From JAEUIT01 sp044220875 (GTDB lineage Bacteria; Planctomycetota; Phycisphaerae; Phycisphaerales; SM1A02), in contig JBGAQH010000005.1 in the NCBI GenBank assembly GCA_044220875.1, forward strand, positions 310,001 through 374,000: DNA of 64,000 bases. The letters are read 5' to 3'. Shown one piece after another: positions 9,148-17,433 of the stretch. The translations under genes and the position numbers were made by a program. The notes under the pieces were generated by a model. The model was not told where the DNA came from, ran no database searches, and saw nothing but the letters and a program-made list of their open reading frames with translations. Position 1 is the first letter of the stretch. Every line of letters starts with the position of its first letter.

Positions 9148-11370
9148 TCACTCGACCACGATCGTCCGCGGGCGGCGGCAGGCGGTGTCATCGCAGGGCT
9201 GGACCGTGACCTCGATCCGCGAGGCGGCGGTGGTTCCGGCCACGCGACACGTGAACTCGACGGTTCCGCGATGGACGCGCAGACCGCTGCCATACGCCTC
9301 CCCCGCCGGATAGTCGACCTCAATCGTGCCGCCGCCGCGCAGCGACACGGTGAGGCCCACGAGCGATGCATCGCCCGGATCATGGGCGTTGATGTGGAAG
9401 CCGGGGGCGATGACGATGCGAAGCGTGACCGTCGCGCTCTCTTGGGCGACGCGCGTCACGCGGACGAGGCCATCATCGGCGGCCGCACCGCGCGGCAGCG
9501 TTTCGGGTGCCTCGCGCGATGCTCGCCACAGGGCGAGTGTCGCGAGCGTGGTCTGCACCGGCCGCTCCGCGATGACGCCCGAGAGTCCGGCGAAACTCCG
9601 CGTGAGTTCGCTTCGATACATCGCCTTCCCCGTCGAGGCGAGCAGGTCGAGGGCGTTGAGCAGCATGATGCCGTTGCCGCCGGGAACTGCCCCGTCGGTG
9701 ACGCTTCGGCTCCGCACGAAGAGTTCGTTCGCTCCCTCGCGGCTGTCGAAGAACCCGCCGCGCGGATCGGCGAAGAGGGCGATCGCCTCCTCGAAGAGCG
9801 CTTCCGCGCGAGCCCGATGCTCCGCCTTCTCCTCCGCCTTCGCCAACGCGAGCCGGCCACGGATGAGAAAGGCGTAGTCTTCCAGAAAGGCCGGAATCGA
9901 CGTCGTCGTCCCGCGTGCCGTGCGATGGAGGGTGCCGTCGGGGCCCCGCATCCGCCGGTCGATCGCATCGGCCGCCCGCGCCGCGGCATCGACGTAGGCG
10001 CTCACGCCAAGGGCGGCCCCGACGTCGGCGAGCGCCGCGATCATCAGGCCGTTCCATGCGGTGAGCACCTTGTCGTCGATGATCGGCTGCGGACGCTTCG
10101 ATCGCACAGCGAGGAGCGCCGCGTCGATCTGCCGGCGCTGGGACTCGAACGCCGGCAGTTCCATGCCGAGCGCTCGCGCCGCAGCCTCGGGCCGCCCCTC
10201 GTGCAGCACGAGCACATTGCTTGCGGGTTCGTCCGGGTGATGCGGATCCTGGAAGTTGCTGCCGCCCTCGAGGCCGTACATCGCGAGAGCCATCGTCGCG
10301 AGGTCCTTCTCGGCGATCGCAGCGATCACCTCCTCCCTCCGCCAGACGTAGCTCTTCCCTTCCTTCGCGTCGACCTCGGCGTCCTGGGCCGAGAAGAAGG
10401 TACCGTCGACGTCGCGCATCTCCCGCAGCGCCCAGTCGCAGGTTCTTCGGGCGATCTCGGCGTGGTAGCGATCGCCGGTGCGCACCGCGCTTCGCGCATA
10501 GAGCGGCGCGAGCTGGGCGTTGTCGTAGAGCATCTTCTCGAAGTGCGGGACACCCCACACGGCATCGACCGCGTAGCGATGGAAGCCGCCGCCGACCTGA
10601 TCGAAGATCCCGCCGCTTGCCATGCGGTCGAGCGTTCTCGCGACGCAGGCCGCGACCGCCGGCGCTTCCACGGCGACGCCGCAGAGCAGTTCGAGATACA
10701 CCGGCTGCGGAAACTTCGGCGCCCCGCCGAAGCCGCCGTTCACCCGGTCGTGATAGGAGAGCAGCGTCTCGACCGCCCGCGAGGCGAGCGACGCGTCGAG
10801 CGTCGTCGGTGCGGGCGCGTGCGAGAGTTCGGTCGCGACGAATTCGGCCAGCCGATTCGCCTGACTCGTCACCTGTTCGCGGCGGTGCTTCCACGCGTCG
10901 TCGATCGACTCGAGCAGTTGCGAGAAACTCGGCCGTCCATAGGCGGCCTGCGGCGGAAAATAGGTGCCGACGTAGAAGGGCTTGAGCGTCGTCGGCTCGA
11001 CGAAGACCGAGAGCGGCCAACCGCCCGAGGCCCGGCCCTCGGTCATCTGGGTGTAGATCTGGCACGCGGTCATGAAGACGTCGTCGATGTCTGGCCGCTG
11101 CTCGCGATCAACCTTGACCGGGACGAAGAGGTCGTTGAGGAGCTTCGCCGTCGCCTCGTCCTCGAAGCTCTCCCGCTCCATCACATGGCACCAGTAGCAG
11201 GTCGCGTAGCCGATCGACACGAAGAGCGGTCGGTTCTCCCGTCGGGCCCGTTCGATCGCCTCGCTTCCCCACGGATACCAGTCGACCGGGTTGTGGGCGT
11301 GCTGGAGGAGGTAGGGGCTGGTCTCGCGGGCGAGGCGATTGGCGGCCGGGGGCGTTCGGGCGTGCTGCAC
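9148..11370 (-). CDS. YyaL/SSP411 family thioredoxin-domain protein with DsbD-alpha-like C-terminus
   Basis: Residues about 1-165 are the DUF255 thioredoxin-like domain that starts SSP411/spermatogenesis-associated protein 20 relatives (SPYLLQHAHNPVDWYPW, then CYWCHVME with a CxxC). The middle is an (alpha/alpha)6-barrel-like region resembling N-acylglucosamine epimerases (GGFGGAPKFPQP, GGGFHRYAVD, HFEKMLYDNAQL). The last about 120 residues are unlike the usual family tail and resemble the N-terminal domain of DsbD (GFHINAHDP near the start, PCDDTACRRP near the end), with two cysteines seven residues apart. Cytoplasmic family members have no signal peptide and none is seen here. Function of the family is unclear. 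Confidence 0.85.
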   Translation of the reverse strand: MQHARTPPAANRLARETSPYLLQHAHNPVDWYPWGSEAIERARRENRPLFVSIGYATCYWCHVMERESFEDEATAKLLNDLFVPVKVDREQRPDIDDVFMTACQIYTQMTEGRASGGWPLSVFVEPTTLKPFYVGTYFPPQAAYGRPSFSQLLESIDDAWKHRREQVTSQANRLAEFVATELSHAPAPTTLDASLASRAVETLLSYHDRVNGGFGGAPKFPQPVYLELLCGVAVEAPAVAACVARTLDRMASGGIFDQVGGGFHRYAVDAVWGVPHFEKMLYDNAQLAPLYARSAVRTGDRYHAEIARRTCDWALREMRDVDGTFFSAQDAEVDAKEGKSYVWRREEVIAAIAEKDLATMALAMYGLEGGSNFQDPHHPDEPASNVLVLHEGRPEAAARALGMELPAFESQRRQIDAALLAVRSKRPQPIIDDKVLTAWNGLMIAALADVGAALGVSAYVDAAARAADAIDRRMRGPDGTLHRTARGTTTSIPAFLEDYAFLIRGRLALAKAEEKAEHRARAEALFEEAIALFADPRGGFFDSREGANELFVRSRSVTDGAVPGGNGIMLLNALDLLASTGKAMYRSELTRSFAGLSGVIAERPVQTTLATLALWRASREAPETLPRGAAADDGLVRVTRVAQESATVTLRIVIAPGFHINAHDPGDASLVGLTVSLRGGGTIEVDYPAGEAYGSGLRVHRGTVEFTCRVAGTTAASRIEVTVQPCDDTACRRPRTIVVE

Positions 11371-11558
11371 GGAGACTCTGCCTGCGGTGGAGGGACGTCG
11401 GATCGGCGGGCGAACGGGCCGCCATCCTAGACGGCAACGATCGGCACCCTTCTCCCAGATTTCCCCCGCCGGGGCGAAAGCGTGGCGCTCGCGCCACCAA
11501 TGACGGACGAGCCGAATTCCGGCCTTCGTCCGCCCCTCGAACCGATACTCTGCCCATC

Positions 11559-12512
11559 GTGCATCCCGCCCCCGCCGTGCTTCAGGACGCCAACGTCTCC
11601 CTCACCTCGCTCGCCGAGTGGGTGCGGGGGCTGCCGATCGCAAGCCTCGCCCCGATCGGCCTCCTGTTCGTGGCCGGACTGCTGCTGTTGTGCTTCGGCC
11701 AGCGCTTGCTGAAGCCGGTGCTCGTCCTCGCCGCCATCTTTGGTGGCGTCGTTCTCGCCAGCCGGATCGGCCCGTCGATCCAGCCATCGATCTCGCCGCT
11801 CATCTGGTCGGCGATCGGCGCGATCGTCGGCCTCGTCGTGGCGGTGCTGAGCTATCGACTCATCCTCGGCCTCGCAGTCGGGGCCATCGGTGCTGCGGTC
11901 GCGATGCTCCTGGCCCTCACGGCGGCCCAGATGGGCTGGATCGACGCCGGACCGAAGCCGGCGCCTCCCGCCGAAGCGGCGCTGAGCTCCCCCGCTCCCG
12001 ACATCGACGATCCGCTCGTGGCCGCCGCGACCATCGTGCAGGACGCTGCCGACGGAACCACGCCCAGCGAGCGTGAGGCACTCTCGAAGAAGCTCGACAA
12101 CGTCTCCCCGGGGCTCGGCCCGGCCGTCATCGCGTGGCTCGATCGCCTGAACGGCATGCTGAGCAGCGCCGGCGACTGGATCGGCGAGCGATGGAACGCG
12201 ATGCCCAAGCCGCTCCGCACCTTGCTGATGGCCTCCGGCGCTGCGGGAGGTTTCCTCGGATTCGCCGCCGGCATCGCGTGCCCCACCTGGGCCGCGGCAA
12301 CGCTCACGAGCCTCTTCGGCTCGCTGCTGGTGCTCGTCTGCGGCGCGCCGCTCCTCTCGCGGGTGGTGTCCGTCGACTCGCTGCCGGAGGTCCGTCCGCT
12401 CGGATGGCTTGCGCTCTGGATGTCGATCGCCGCAGCGGGCTGGGTCTTCCAGTGGATCACGCGGCCGGTGAAGGAACCGCCGAAGCGCGACGCCGCGCCG
12501 GCCCAGGCGTGA
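11559..12512 (+). CDS. Multi-pass membrane protein of unknown function
   Basis: 317 residues starting at GTG 11559, ten bases after a GATACT -10-like hexamer (11544-11549). Hydrophobic segments cluster at about residues 28-50, 52-75, 85-130, then, after a hydrophilic Pro/Ala/Asp-rich stretch (about 130-220), three more between about 225 and 310. The glycine/alanine-rich helices recall DUF4203-like membrane proteins, but I cannot assign it. It lies immediately upstream of lysA (38 nt gap, same strand) and may be cotranscribed, though lysA seems to have its own -10 element. Confidence 0.65.
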   Translation: MHPAPAVLQDANVSLTSLAEWVRGLPIASLAPIGLLFVAGLLLLCFGQRLLKPVLVLAAIFGGVVLASRIGPSIQPSISPLIWSAIGAIVGLVVAVLSYRLILGLAVGAIGAAVAMLLALTAAQMGWIDAGPKPAPPAEAALSSPAPDIDDPLVAAATIVQDAADGTTPSEREALSKKLDNVSPGLGPAVIAWLDRLNGMLSSAGDWIGERWNAMPKPLRTLLMASGAAGGFLGFAAGIACPTWAAATLTSLFGSLLVLVCGAPLLSRVVSVDSLPEVRPLGWLALWMSIAAAGWVFQWITRPVKEPPKRDAAPAQA

Positions 12513-12550
12513 GCGGGCGAATCGGAAGACCGTAGAATCCGCGGCCTTCC

Positions 12551-13873
12551 ATGGACCACTTCGTGTACCGCCCCGCTGGCGAGAGCGTCTCGCTTCACTG
12601 CGAACGCCTTCCCGCCGAGGAGATCGCTCGCCTCGTCGGCACGCCCTGTTACGTCTACAGCAAGGCGACGTTGCTCGAGCACTTCGACCGGCTCGCGACG
12701 GCGTTCGCGCCGCTCTCCCCGCTGATCTGCTATTCGATCAAGAGCTGCGGGAACCTCTCGATCTGCCGGCTTCTCGGCGAGCGCGGCGCGGGGATGGACG
12801 TCGTCTCCGGGGGCGAGCTCTATCGCGCTCTTGCGGCCGGCGTGCCGGCAAGCCGATGCGTCTACGCCGGCGTCGGCAAGACCGACGCCGAGATCGAGGG
12901 CGCCATCGACGCGGGGCTCGGCCTCTTCAACGTCGAGAGCGAGGCGGAGTTCGAGAACATCTCGCGGCTCGCCAAGCGCAAGGGGGCCGTGACCCACACC
13001 GCCCTGCGGGTGAATCCCGACGTCGACCCGCGGACCCATCGATACACCTCGACCGGCAAGAAGGAATCGAAGTTCGGGGTCGACATCGAGCGGGCCAAGG
13101 CCTTCTTCCGGACCTACGGCAACGACCCGCACTGCCGCCTCACCGGCATTCACTTGCACATCGGCAGCCCGATCTACACGACCCAGCCCTACGTCGAGAG
13201 CGTCGAGAAGGCGATCGCCCTCATGGACGAGCTCGCCGCGGAGGGCTTCGCGGTCGAGACGCTCGACCTCGGCGGCGGATTCGGCGCCGACTACGAGACC
13301 GACCAGTCGCCGACGCTCGCCCAATACGCGGAGGCGATCGTTCCGCTGCTTGCGGCGCGCGTTCGTCGCGGGCTCAGGATCATCCTCGAGCCGGGTCGCA
13401 CGCTCGTTGCCAACGCCGGCGTCCTGCTCACCCGCGTGCAGTACATGAAGACCTCGGGCGAGAAGACCTTCGTCATCTGCGACGCGGGCATGAACGACCT
13501 GCTGCGGCCGAGCCTTTACCAGGCCTTTCACTTCATCTGGCCCTGCCGCACCGACACGTGCTTCGCGCCGACGCGACGGATGAAGGACATGAAGCTCGAT
13601 GGCCTGCGCTCAATGGACGTCGTCGGCCCGATCTGCGAGTCGGGCGACTTCTTCGCGATCGACCGGCCGCTGCCGCCGGTGAAGCGCGGCGACCTGCTCG
13701 CCATCTACACCGCCGGCGCGTACGGCATGTCGATGGCGAGCCGCTACAACGCGCATCCGCTGCCCGCCGAGGCGCTCGTCGACGGCTCGACGCTCGCCAT
13801 CGTTCGGAAGCGCGAGACGTACGAGGATCTCGTCGCCCACGAGCGGACGCCGCAGCCGGTGGTCACCGGCTGA
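12551..13873 (+). CDS. lysA: Diaminopimelate decarboxylase
   Basis: PLP-dependent decarboxylation of meso-diaminopimelate to L-lysine, last step of lysine biosynthesis, in the cytoplasm. The PLP-binding lysine is K64 in YSIKSCGN, followed by the MDVVSGGEL motif, HLHIGSPI, the phosphate-binding DLGGGFG loop, EPGRTLV, and the CESGDFFA cysteine that in dimeric enzymes contributes to the neighbouring active site. Length 440 is usual. The start ATG 12551 follows a TAGAAT hexamer (12533-12538) by only 12 nt, so the leader would be very short. Fold-type III ornithine/arginine decarboxylases are the alternative, but the length and motifs favour LysA. Confidence 0.93.
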   Translation: MDHFVYRPAGESVSLHCERLPAEEIARLVGTPCYVYSKATLLEHFDRLATAFAPLSPLICYSIKSCGNLSICRLLGERGAGMDVVSGGELYRALAAGVPASRCVYAGVGKTDAEIEGAIDAGLGLFNVESEAEFENISRLAKRKGAVTHTALRVNPDVDPRTHRYTSTGKKESKFGVDIERAKAFFRTYGNDPHCRLTGIHLHIGSPIYTTQPYVESVEKAIALMDELAAEGFAVETLDLGGGFGADYETDQSPTLAQYAEAIVPLLAARVRRGLRIILEPGRTLVANAGVLLTRVQYMKTSGEKTFVICDAGMNDLLRPSLYQAFHFIWPCRTDTCFAPTRRMKDMKLDGLRSMDVVGPICESGDFFAIDRPLPPVKRGDLLAIYTAGAYGMSMASRYNAHPLPAEALVDGSTLAIVRKRETYEDLVAHERTPQPVVTG

Positions 13874-13934
13874 GTGGGAATCATCCGACCTCGACACAAC
13901 GGAACACCTGCGACAGTTCTGCGAACTCTTTCAC

Positions 13935-14411
13935 GTGAGTCAACACATGGTCCGTCGCGAAACGAATGGCATCTGGGTCACGCTCAAGGAGACGATCGGT
14001 GCGACGGCGGATGAGGTCTTCGCGTGCTTCAGCACGTCGGAGGGACTCACGCGATGGCTTGCGGTCGGAGCCGAACTGGAAGCGAGGCCCGGCGGTGAGC
14101 TGACCCTGGCCTGGGATCGGGATTTTGCGAGAACGCTGACGGTTCATGTGCGAGAGTTCGAGGCCGAGGGACGGATTTCCTTCGACTGGTATCCCGATCC
14201 CCTGAGTGACGAAAGCGTGCCGGTGCAGGTCGCGGTGACGCCGGACGTCGAGTCCGGCTCGAGGGTGATTCTCCGACAGGGTCCCTTCAGGGACGATCCG
14301 GAGACCCTCATCGCGATGGCGGATGGCGCCGAGAGCTGGCGCTGGTACCTGTGCAATCTCCGCTCGGTCCTCGAGACGCGGCACGACATGCGGTCCGTTC
14401 GGCCGCTCTGA
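13935..14411 (+). CDS. SRPBCC (AHSA1-like) domain protein
   Basis: 158-residue protein with the hydrophobic-pocket SRPBCC/START fold typical of activator-of-Hsp90-ATPase homologues: an opening strand (VTLKETIGATADEVFACFST), then SEGLTRWLAVGAELEARPGGELTL and a C-terminal amphipathic helix (ESWRWYLCNLRSVLE). Such proteins bind ligands or act as regulators or toxin/efflux accessories; no ligand can be named. Start GTG 13935 is chosen for length; ATG 13947 four codons on is equally possible. It lies 61 nt after lysA. Confidence 0.75.
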   Translation: MSQHMVRRETNGIWVTLKETIGATADEVFACFSTSEGLTRWLAVGAELEARPGGELTLAWDRDFARTLTVHVREFEAEGRISFDWYPDPLSDESVPVQVAVTPDVESGSRVILRQGPFRDDPETLIAMADGAESWRWYLCNLRSVLETRHDMRSVRPL

Positions 14412-14508
14412 GGCGAACCGCGCCGACCGACGGAACGGACATCACGAGCCTCCTGGAGCATCGCCGTGGCGCTGGAGGGAGCGCCATCGCCGTGCCCTGC
14501 CGGAGAAG

Positions 14509-14558
14509 GAGTCCCGCCCGCGCCCCGATGAGTTCGAAGGGAGCCGCGGGCGGGACTC
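14509..14558. terminator. Perfect 14-bp inverted repeat between convergent genes
   Basis: GAGTCCCGCCCGCG (14509-14522) pairs exactly with 14545-14558 across a 22-nt loop. There is no T-run. A second hairpin, TGGCGCT-N6-AGCGCCA, lies just before it (about 14466-14485). Located between the SRPBCC gene and convergent pgpA, it may stop transcription from both sides. Confidence 0.45.
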
Positions 14559-14587
14559 GTTGCGCCGGTGTCGTGATGAGCGAATCG

Positions 14588-15094
14588 TTAGGTGAGCGCG
14601 ATCCGCACGACGGCCTGGGTGACGATCGCCGCGTAGACGCCGGCGATGAGGTCGTCGACGAGGATCCCGGCACCGCCGCGGATCCGCTGCAGCCCGCGGG
14701 CGGGCGGCGGCTTCACGATGTCCATCGCCCGGAAGGTCAGGAACCCGACGAGGGCGGCGAGGGCGATGCCGCGGGATTCGCCCGGCCAAGGCAGGAAGAG
14801 GAGGGTCAGTGCCTGGCCCGCGACCTCGTCGGCGACGACCGAGCCGGGGTCCTTCTTGCCGAAGATCCGTTCTCCCTCGTCGCCGTAGCGGAGGCACGCG
14901 AGGCTCCCGAGGGCCAGCAGGCCCCCTAACGCGACGTTCACGACCCACCACGGCGCCCCGAGCCACAGGAGCGCCGCCGCGATCGCCGCGGGGGGCAGCG
15001 AGCCCCACGTTCCCGGCGCGGGCCGCAGGAGACCGAGGCCCCCCGCGGTGAGCGCCAGCGTCGGCAGGAACGTCGACCTCGGGCGATCGCTCAT
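14588..15094 (-). CDS. pgpA: Phosphatidylglycerophosphatase A
   Basis: Removes the phosphate from phosphatidylglycerol phosphate to give phosphatidylglycerol, at the inner membrane. The 168-residue protein has the PgpA layout: GPAPGTWGS-type start (LLRPAPGTWGS), a central acidic DPGSVVADEVAG motif, and a C-terminal ILVDDLIAGVYA segment, with four hydrophobic stretches. The ATG at 15094 overlaps the pgsA stop as ATGA, which fixes the start and implies translational coupling; the longer open frame upstream of this ATG is a shadow of the pgsA and nuoJ regions. It is the second gene of a pgsA-pgpA pair. Confidence 0.93.
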   Translation of the reverse strand: MSDRPRSTFLPTLALTAGGLGLLRPAPGTWGSLPPAAIAAALLWLGAPWWVVNVALGGLLALGSLACLRYGDEGERIFGKKDPGSVVADEVAGQALTLLFLPWPGESRGIALAALVGFLTFRAMDIVKPPPARGLQRIRGGAGILVDDLIAGVYAAIVTQAVVRIALT

Positions 15095-15762
15095 GCCGGC
15101 GGCTTCCCGCTCGGCGCCGACCGCAGCAGGACCGAGGCCCGCGCCAGATACGGCACGCAGGACCACGCGGTCACGATCACGGTCGCCCAGACCAGAAGGT
15201 CGCGGACCATGCAGGCCCAGCGCTGGGCGAGGAGCCCCTCGTTCACGGCGACGCCCAGGGCCACGGGAATCGTGAGGCACTGGAGCATCATCTTCCACTT
15301 GCCGATCGACTCGGCGGCGAAGGAGATTCCCATCCCCTCGATGACGCCGCGAATGCTCGTCACCAGCAGTTCGCGAGCCAGGATCGTCACCACCATCCAG
15401 CTCGCCACGCCGGTGGCCATCGTGAAGCGGTCGTCGTTGGTGGGGTCGACTTCGGCGAAGCGCGGACTGGCGAGGAAGACGAACGCGCCGAGGACCAGCA
15501 CCTTGTCGACGAAGGGGTCCATGATCCGGCCGAAAACGCTCACCACCTGCCAGCGCCGCGCGAGGTAGCCGTCGAGCACGTCGGTCGCGGCCGCGACCAT
15601 GAAGAGGGCGATGGCGGTGTTCCCCCACAACGCCCGGTCGACGTGCGGACCCATCCGAAGGGTCAGCGACATCGTGGCGAAGAACGCCGCGGCGATGACC
15701 AGGCGGCTGAGGGTCAGCGCGTTGGGAAGGGACTGTCGGAGCCCGTCCGGCATCGAGGCCAT
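15091..15762 (-). CDS. pgsA: CDP-diacylglycerol--glycerol-3-phosphate 3-phosphatidyltransferase
   Basis: Makes phosphatidylglycerol phosphate from CDP-diacylglycerol and glycerol 3-phosphate in the inner membrane. The CDP-alcohol phosphatidyltransferase signature DG-x2-AR-x8-G-x3-D-x3-D is intact (DGYLARRWQ...GRIMDPFVD). The NALTLSRL start is typical of the family. ATG 15762 (223 residues) is preferred; ATG 15783 seven codons upstream is possible. Phosphatidylserine synthase is a relative, but the coupled downstream pgpA makes PgsA the best name. It is divergent from nuoJ across about 250 bp. Confidence 0.9.
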   Translation of the reverse strand: MASMPDGLRQSLPNALTLSRLVIAAAFFATMSLTLRMGPHVDRALWGNTAIALFMVAAATDVLDGYLARRWQVVSVFGRIMDPFVDKVLVLGAFVFLASPRFAEVDPTNDDRFTMATGVASWMVVTILARELLVTSIRGVIEGMGISFAAESIGKWKMMLQCLTIPVALGVAVNEGLLAQRWACMVRDLLVWATVIVTAWSCVPYLARASVLLRSAPSGKPPA

Positions 15763-15910
15763 GGTACGGGGATCCCTCACCATGGCGCGGCGATGACTCA
15801 GGGGCAAACGCCCCGATGCGATGGAGTGGTCGCGCTCCGTCGCCTCGCAACCGATGGTGGTGGACGATCGCGCGATCCCCTGCCGATGCCCTTGGCGAGC
15901 GCTCCGTTGG

Positions 15911-15939
15911 TTGCGGATCGTGGCGCGTTTCCGTACATT
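15911..15939 (+). promoter_or_regulatory. Promoter of the nuoJKLMN operon
   Basis: TTGCGG (15911-15916), 17-nt spacer, TACATT (15934-15939) in the pgsA-nuoJ divergent gap. Transcription would begin near 15946, giving a leader of about 64 nt to the GTG at 16010. Confidence 0.5.
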
Positions 15940-16009
15940 CCCCGCTCCTCTTGACGAAGGCGGTCCCGCCATTCTCCACCACACTTCTGACCTCCTGACC
16001 GCCGCCACG

Positions 16010-17026
16010 GTGGCGGCAGCGCCACTCCTGACCCCGTACGCCCTCTATGCGGCGTGCGCCATCGGCGCAGCCGGTCTCTACCTCTTGATGCGTCCCTCGG
16101 ACACCTCCCTGGGCCGTCAGGCCCGGGTGGCCGGCACGCTCATTGGGATGGCCGGCATTGCCCTGCTCCTGGCCGAGGTGCTGAGCATCGCGTCGGCGAC
16201 CGGCGCCGCGGGCGGTTTCCCGCTGTTTACGGCCCTGTTCGGCGCCGTCGCGATCGCGGCGGCCACGCGCATGGTGACCCACCAGAAGCCGGTCTTCGCG
16301 GCCCTGTACTTCATCCTGGTGGTGGTCTCCTCGGCTGGCCTGTTCCTGACGATGCACGCGGAGTTCATGGCGTTCGCCCTGATCATCGTCTACGCCGGGG
16401 CGATCCTCATCACCTACATGTTCGTCCTCATGCTCGCCCAGCAGACCCCCAACGAGGGCGACATCGAGGGCGGCACGCGATACGACCGAACGCCGCGCGA
16501 GCCGATTCCGGCCGTCGCGGTCGGCTTCCTGGTGCTCGCCTCGCTGACTCATGCCTTCTTCCTGCAGCCTGGTCCGCAACTGAGCCCCGCGACCCCGCAG
16601 GCCGTCGCCGAGGCGAACGCGACGCAGTGGAAGGAACTCGCGGCCATGCCCCGGCGGCTCGAGCGGATCGTCAAGATCGCAGACCCGTCACTGACCGCCT
16701 TCGAGCTTGTGCCGGTCGACGGCGAACTTGTTCGCTTCGAGAGGGGCGTCGCGATCGCCCAGGTGACGTCCGGCGGCGAGACGAAGGACATCGTCCTCCC
16801 CGACTCGGCGATGCCGACCAACACGCAGAGCGTCGGCCTGGCCTTGGTCTCACGCTTTCCCGCGAGCCTTGAGCTCGCCAGCGTGATCCTCCTCATGGCG
16901 ATGTTCGGAGCGGTGGTGCTGGCCCGCAAGCAACTCGAGCTTGGCGAAGACGAGCGGCGCGACGCCGTCGGGATGCGGCGACTCAGCGTCGACGAGCCGG
17001 AGATCTCCCGCGGAGGTCGCGCATGA
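16010..17026 (+). CDS. nuoJ: NADH-quinone oxidoreductase subunit J
   Basis: Membrane subunit of complex I that takes part in coupling quinone reduction to proton pumping. Five hydrophobic segments; the conserved third segment reads AFALIIVYAGAILITYMFVLML, and the last is SLELASVILLMAMFGAVVLARK, as in NuoJ. Between TM4 and TM5 lies an unusually long hydrophilic stretch of about 110 residues, making the protein 338 residues where NuoJ is usually 160-220. No ATG precedes TM1; GTG 16010 is the first start codon after the promoter and fits the family N-terminus. The stop overlaps the nuoK start as ATGA. First gene of the operon. Confidence 0.88.
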   Translation: MAAAPLLTPYALYAACAIGAAGLYLLMRPSDTSLGRQARVAGTLIGMAGIALLLAEVLSIASATGAAGGFPLFTALFGAVAIAAATRMVTHQKPVFAALYFILVVVSSAGLFLTMHAEFMAFALIIVYAGAILITYMFVLMLAQQTPNEGDIEGGTRYDRTPREPIPAVAVGFLVLASLTHAFFLQPGPQLSPATPQAVAEANATQWKELAAMPRRLERIVKIADPSLTAFELVPVDGELVRFERGVAIAQVTSGGETKDIVLPDSAMPTNTQSVGLALVSRFPASLELASVILLMAMFGAVVLARKQLELGEDERRDAVGMRRLSVDEPEISRGGRA

Positions 17027-17433
17027 CCACGCTCCTGAACGCAACCGGAATCACCTCCGTGACGCTCGCTGACCTGAACCTCGGCATCTCGCCCCTTCTC
17101 GCCGACATCACCCCGCCGACGCTTTCGGCGCTCAACGTGACCCTGCTGGTCAGCGTGGTGTTGTTCGCGATCGGGCTGGTCGGATTCCTGACCCGCCGGA
17201 ACATGATCATGATGTTCCTCTGTACCGAGCTCATGCTCCAAGCTGCGTGCCTGGCGTTCGTCGCCTTCGGCCGCATGCACATGGACGTCTCGGGACAGGT
17301 CTTCGTGATCTTCATCCTCACCGTCGCGGCGGCCGAGGCGGCCTTGGCCCTCGGCCTGGTCGTGCTTCTCTACCGCAAGAAGGAAACCCTCTCGAGCGAA
17401 GCGTGGTCGGACCTTCGGGAGGAACTCAAGTAA
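17023..17433 (+). CDS. nuoK: NADH-quinone oxidoreductase subunit K
   Basis: Small antiporter-like membrane subunit of complex I (MrpC homologue). Three transmembrane helices are visible in residues about 35-130, with the conserved MIMMFLCTELMLQAACLAFV helix that carries the membrane-buried Glu, and the second Glu in the following AAAEAALALGLVVLLYRKK helix. At 136 residues it is some 35 longer than most NuoK, through an N-terminal extension. GGAGG (17012-17016) precedes the ATG, which overlaps nuoJ; its stop TAA overlaps the nuoL ATG by one base. Confidence 0.93.
   Translation: MTTLLNATGITSVTLADLNLGISPLLADITPPTLSALNVTLLVSVVLFAIGLVGFLTRRNMIMMFLCTELMLQAACLAFVAFGRMHMDVSGQVFVIFILTVAAAEAALALGLVVLLYRKKETLSSEAWSDLREELK

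Noticed and set aside
15821..16009. Upstream extension of nuoJ to 15821
   Set aside because: The extra residues carry no family similarity and cross the predicted promoter; GTG 16010 fits better.
15095..16579. A longer pgpA frame running upstream to 16579
   Set aside because: It crosses pgsA and the nuoJ start region in the wrong frame; the ATG at 15094 that overlaps the pgsA stop gives the normal length.
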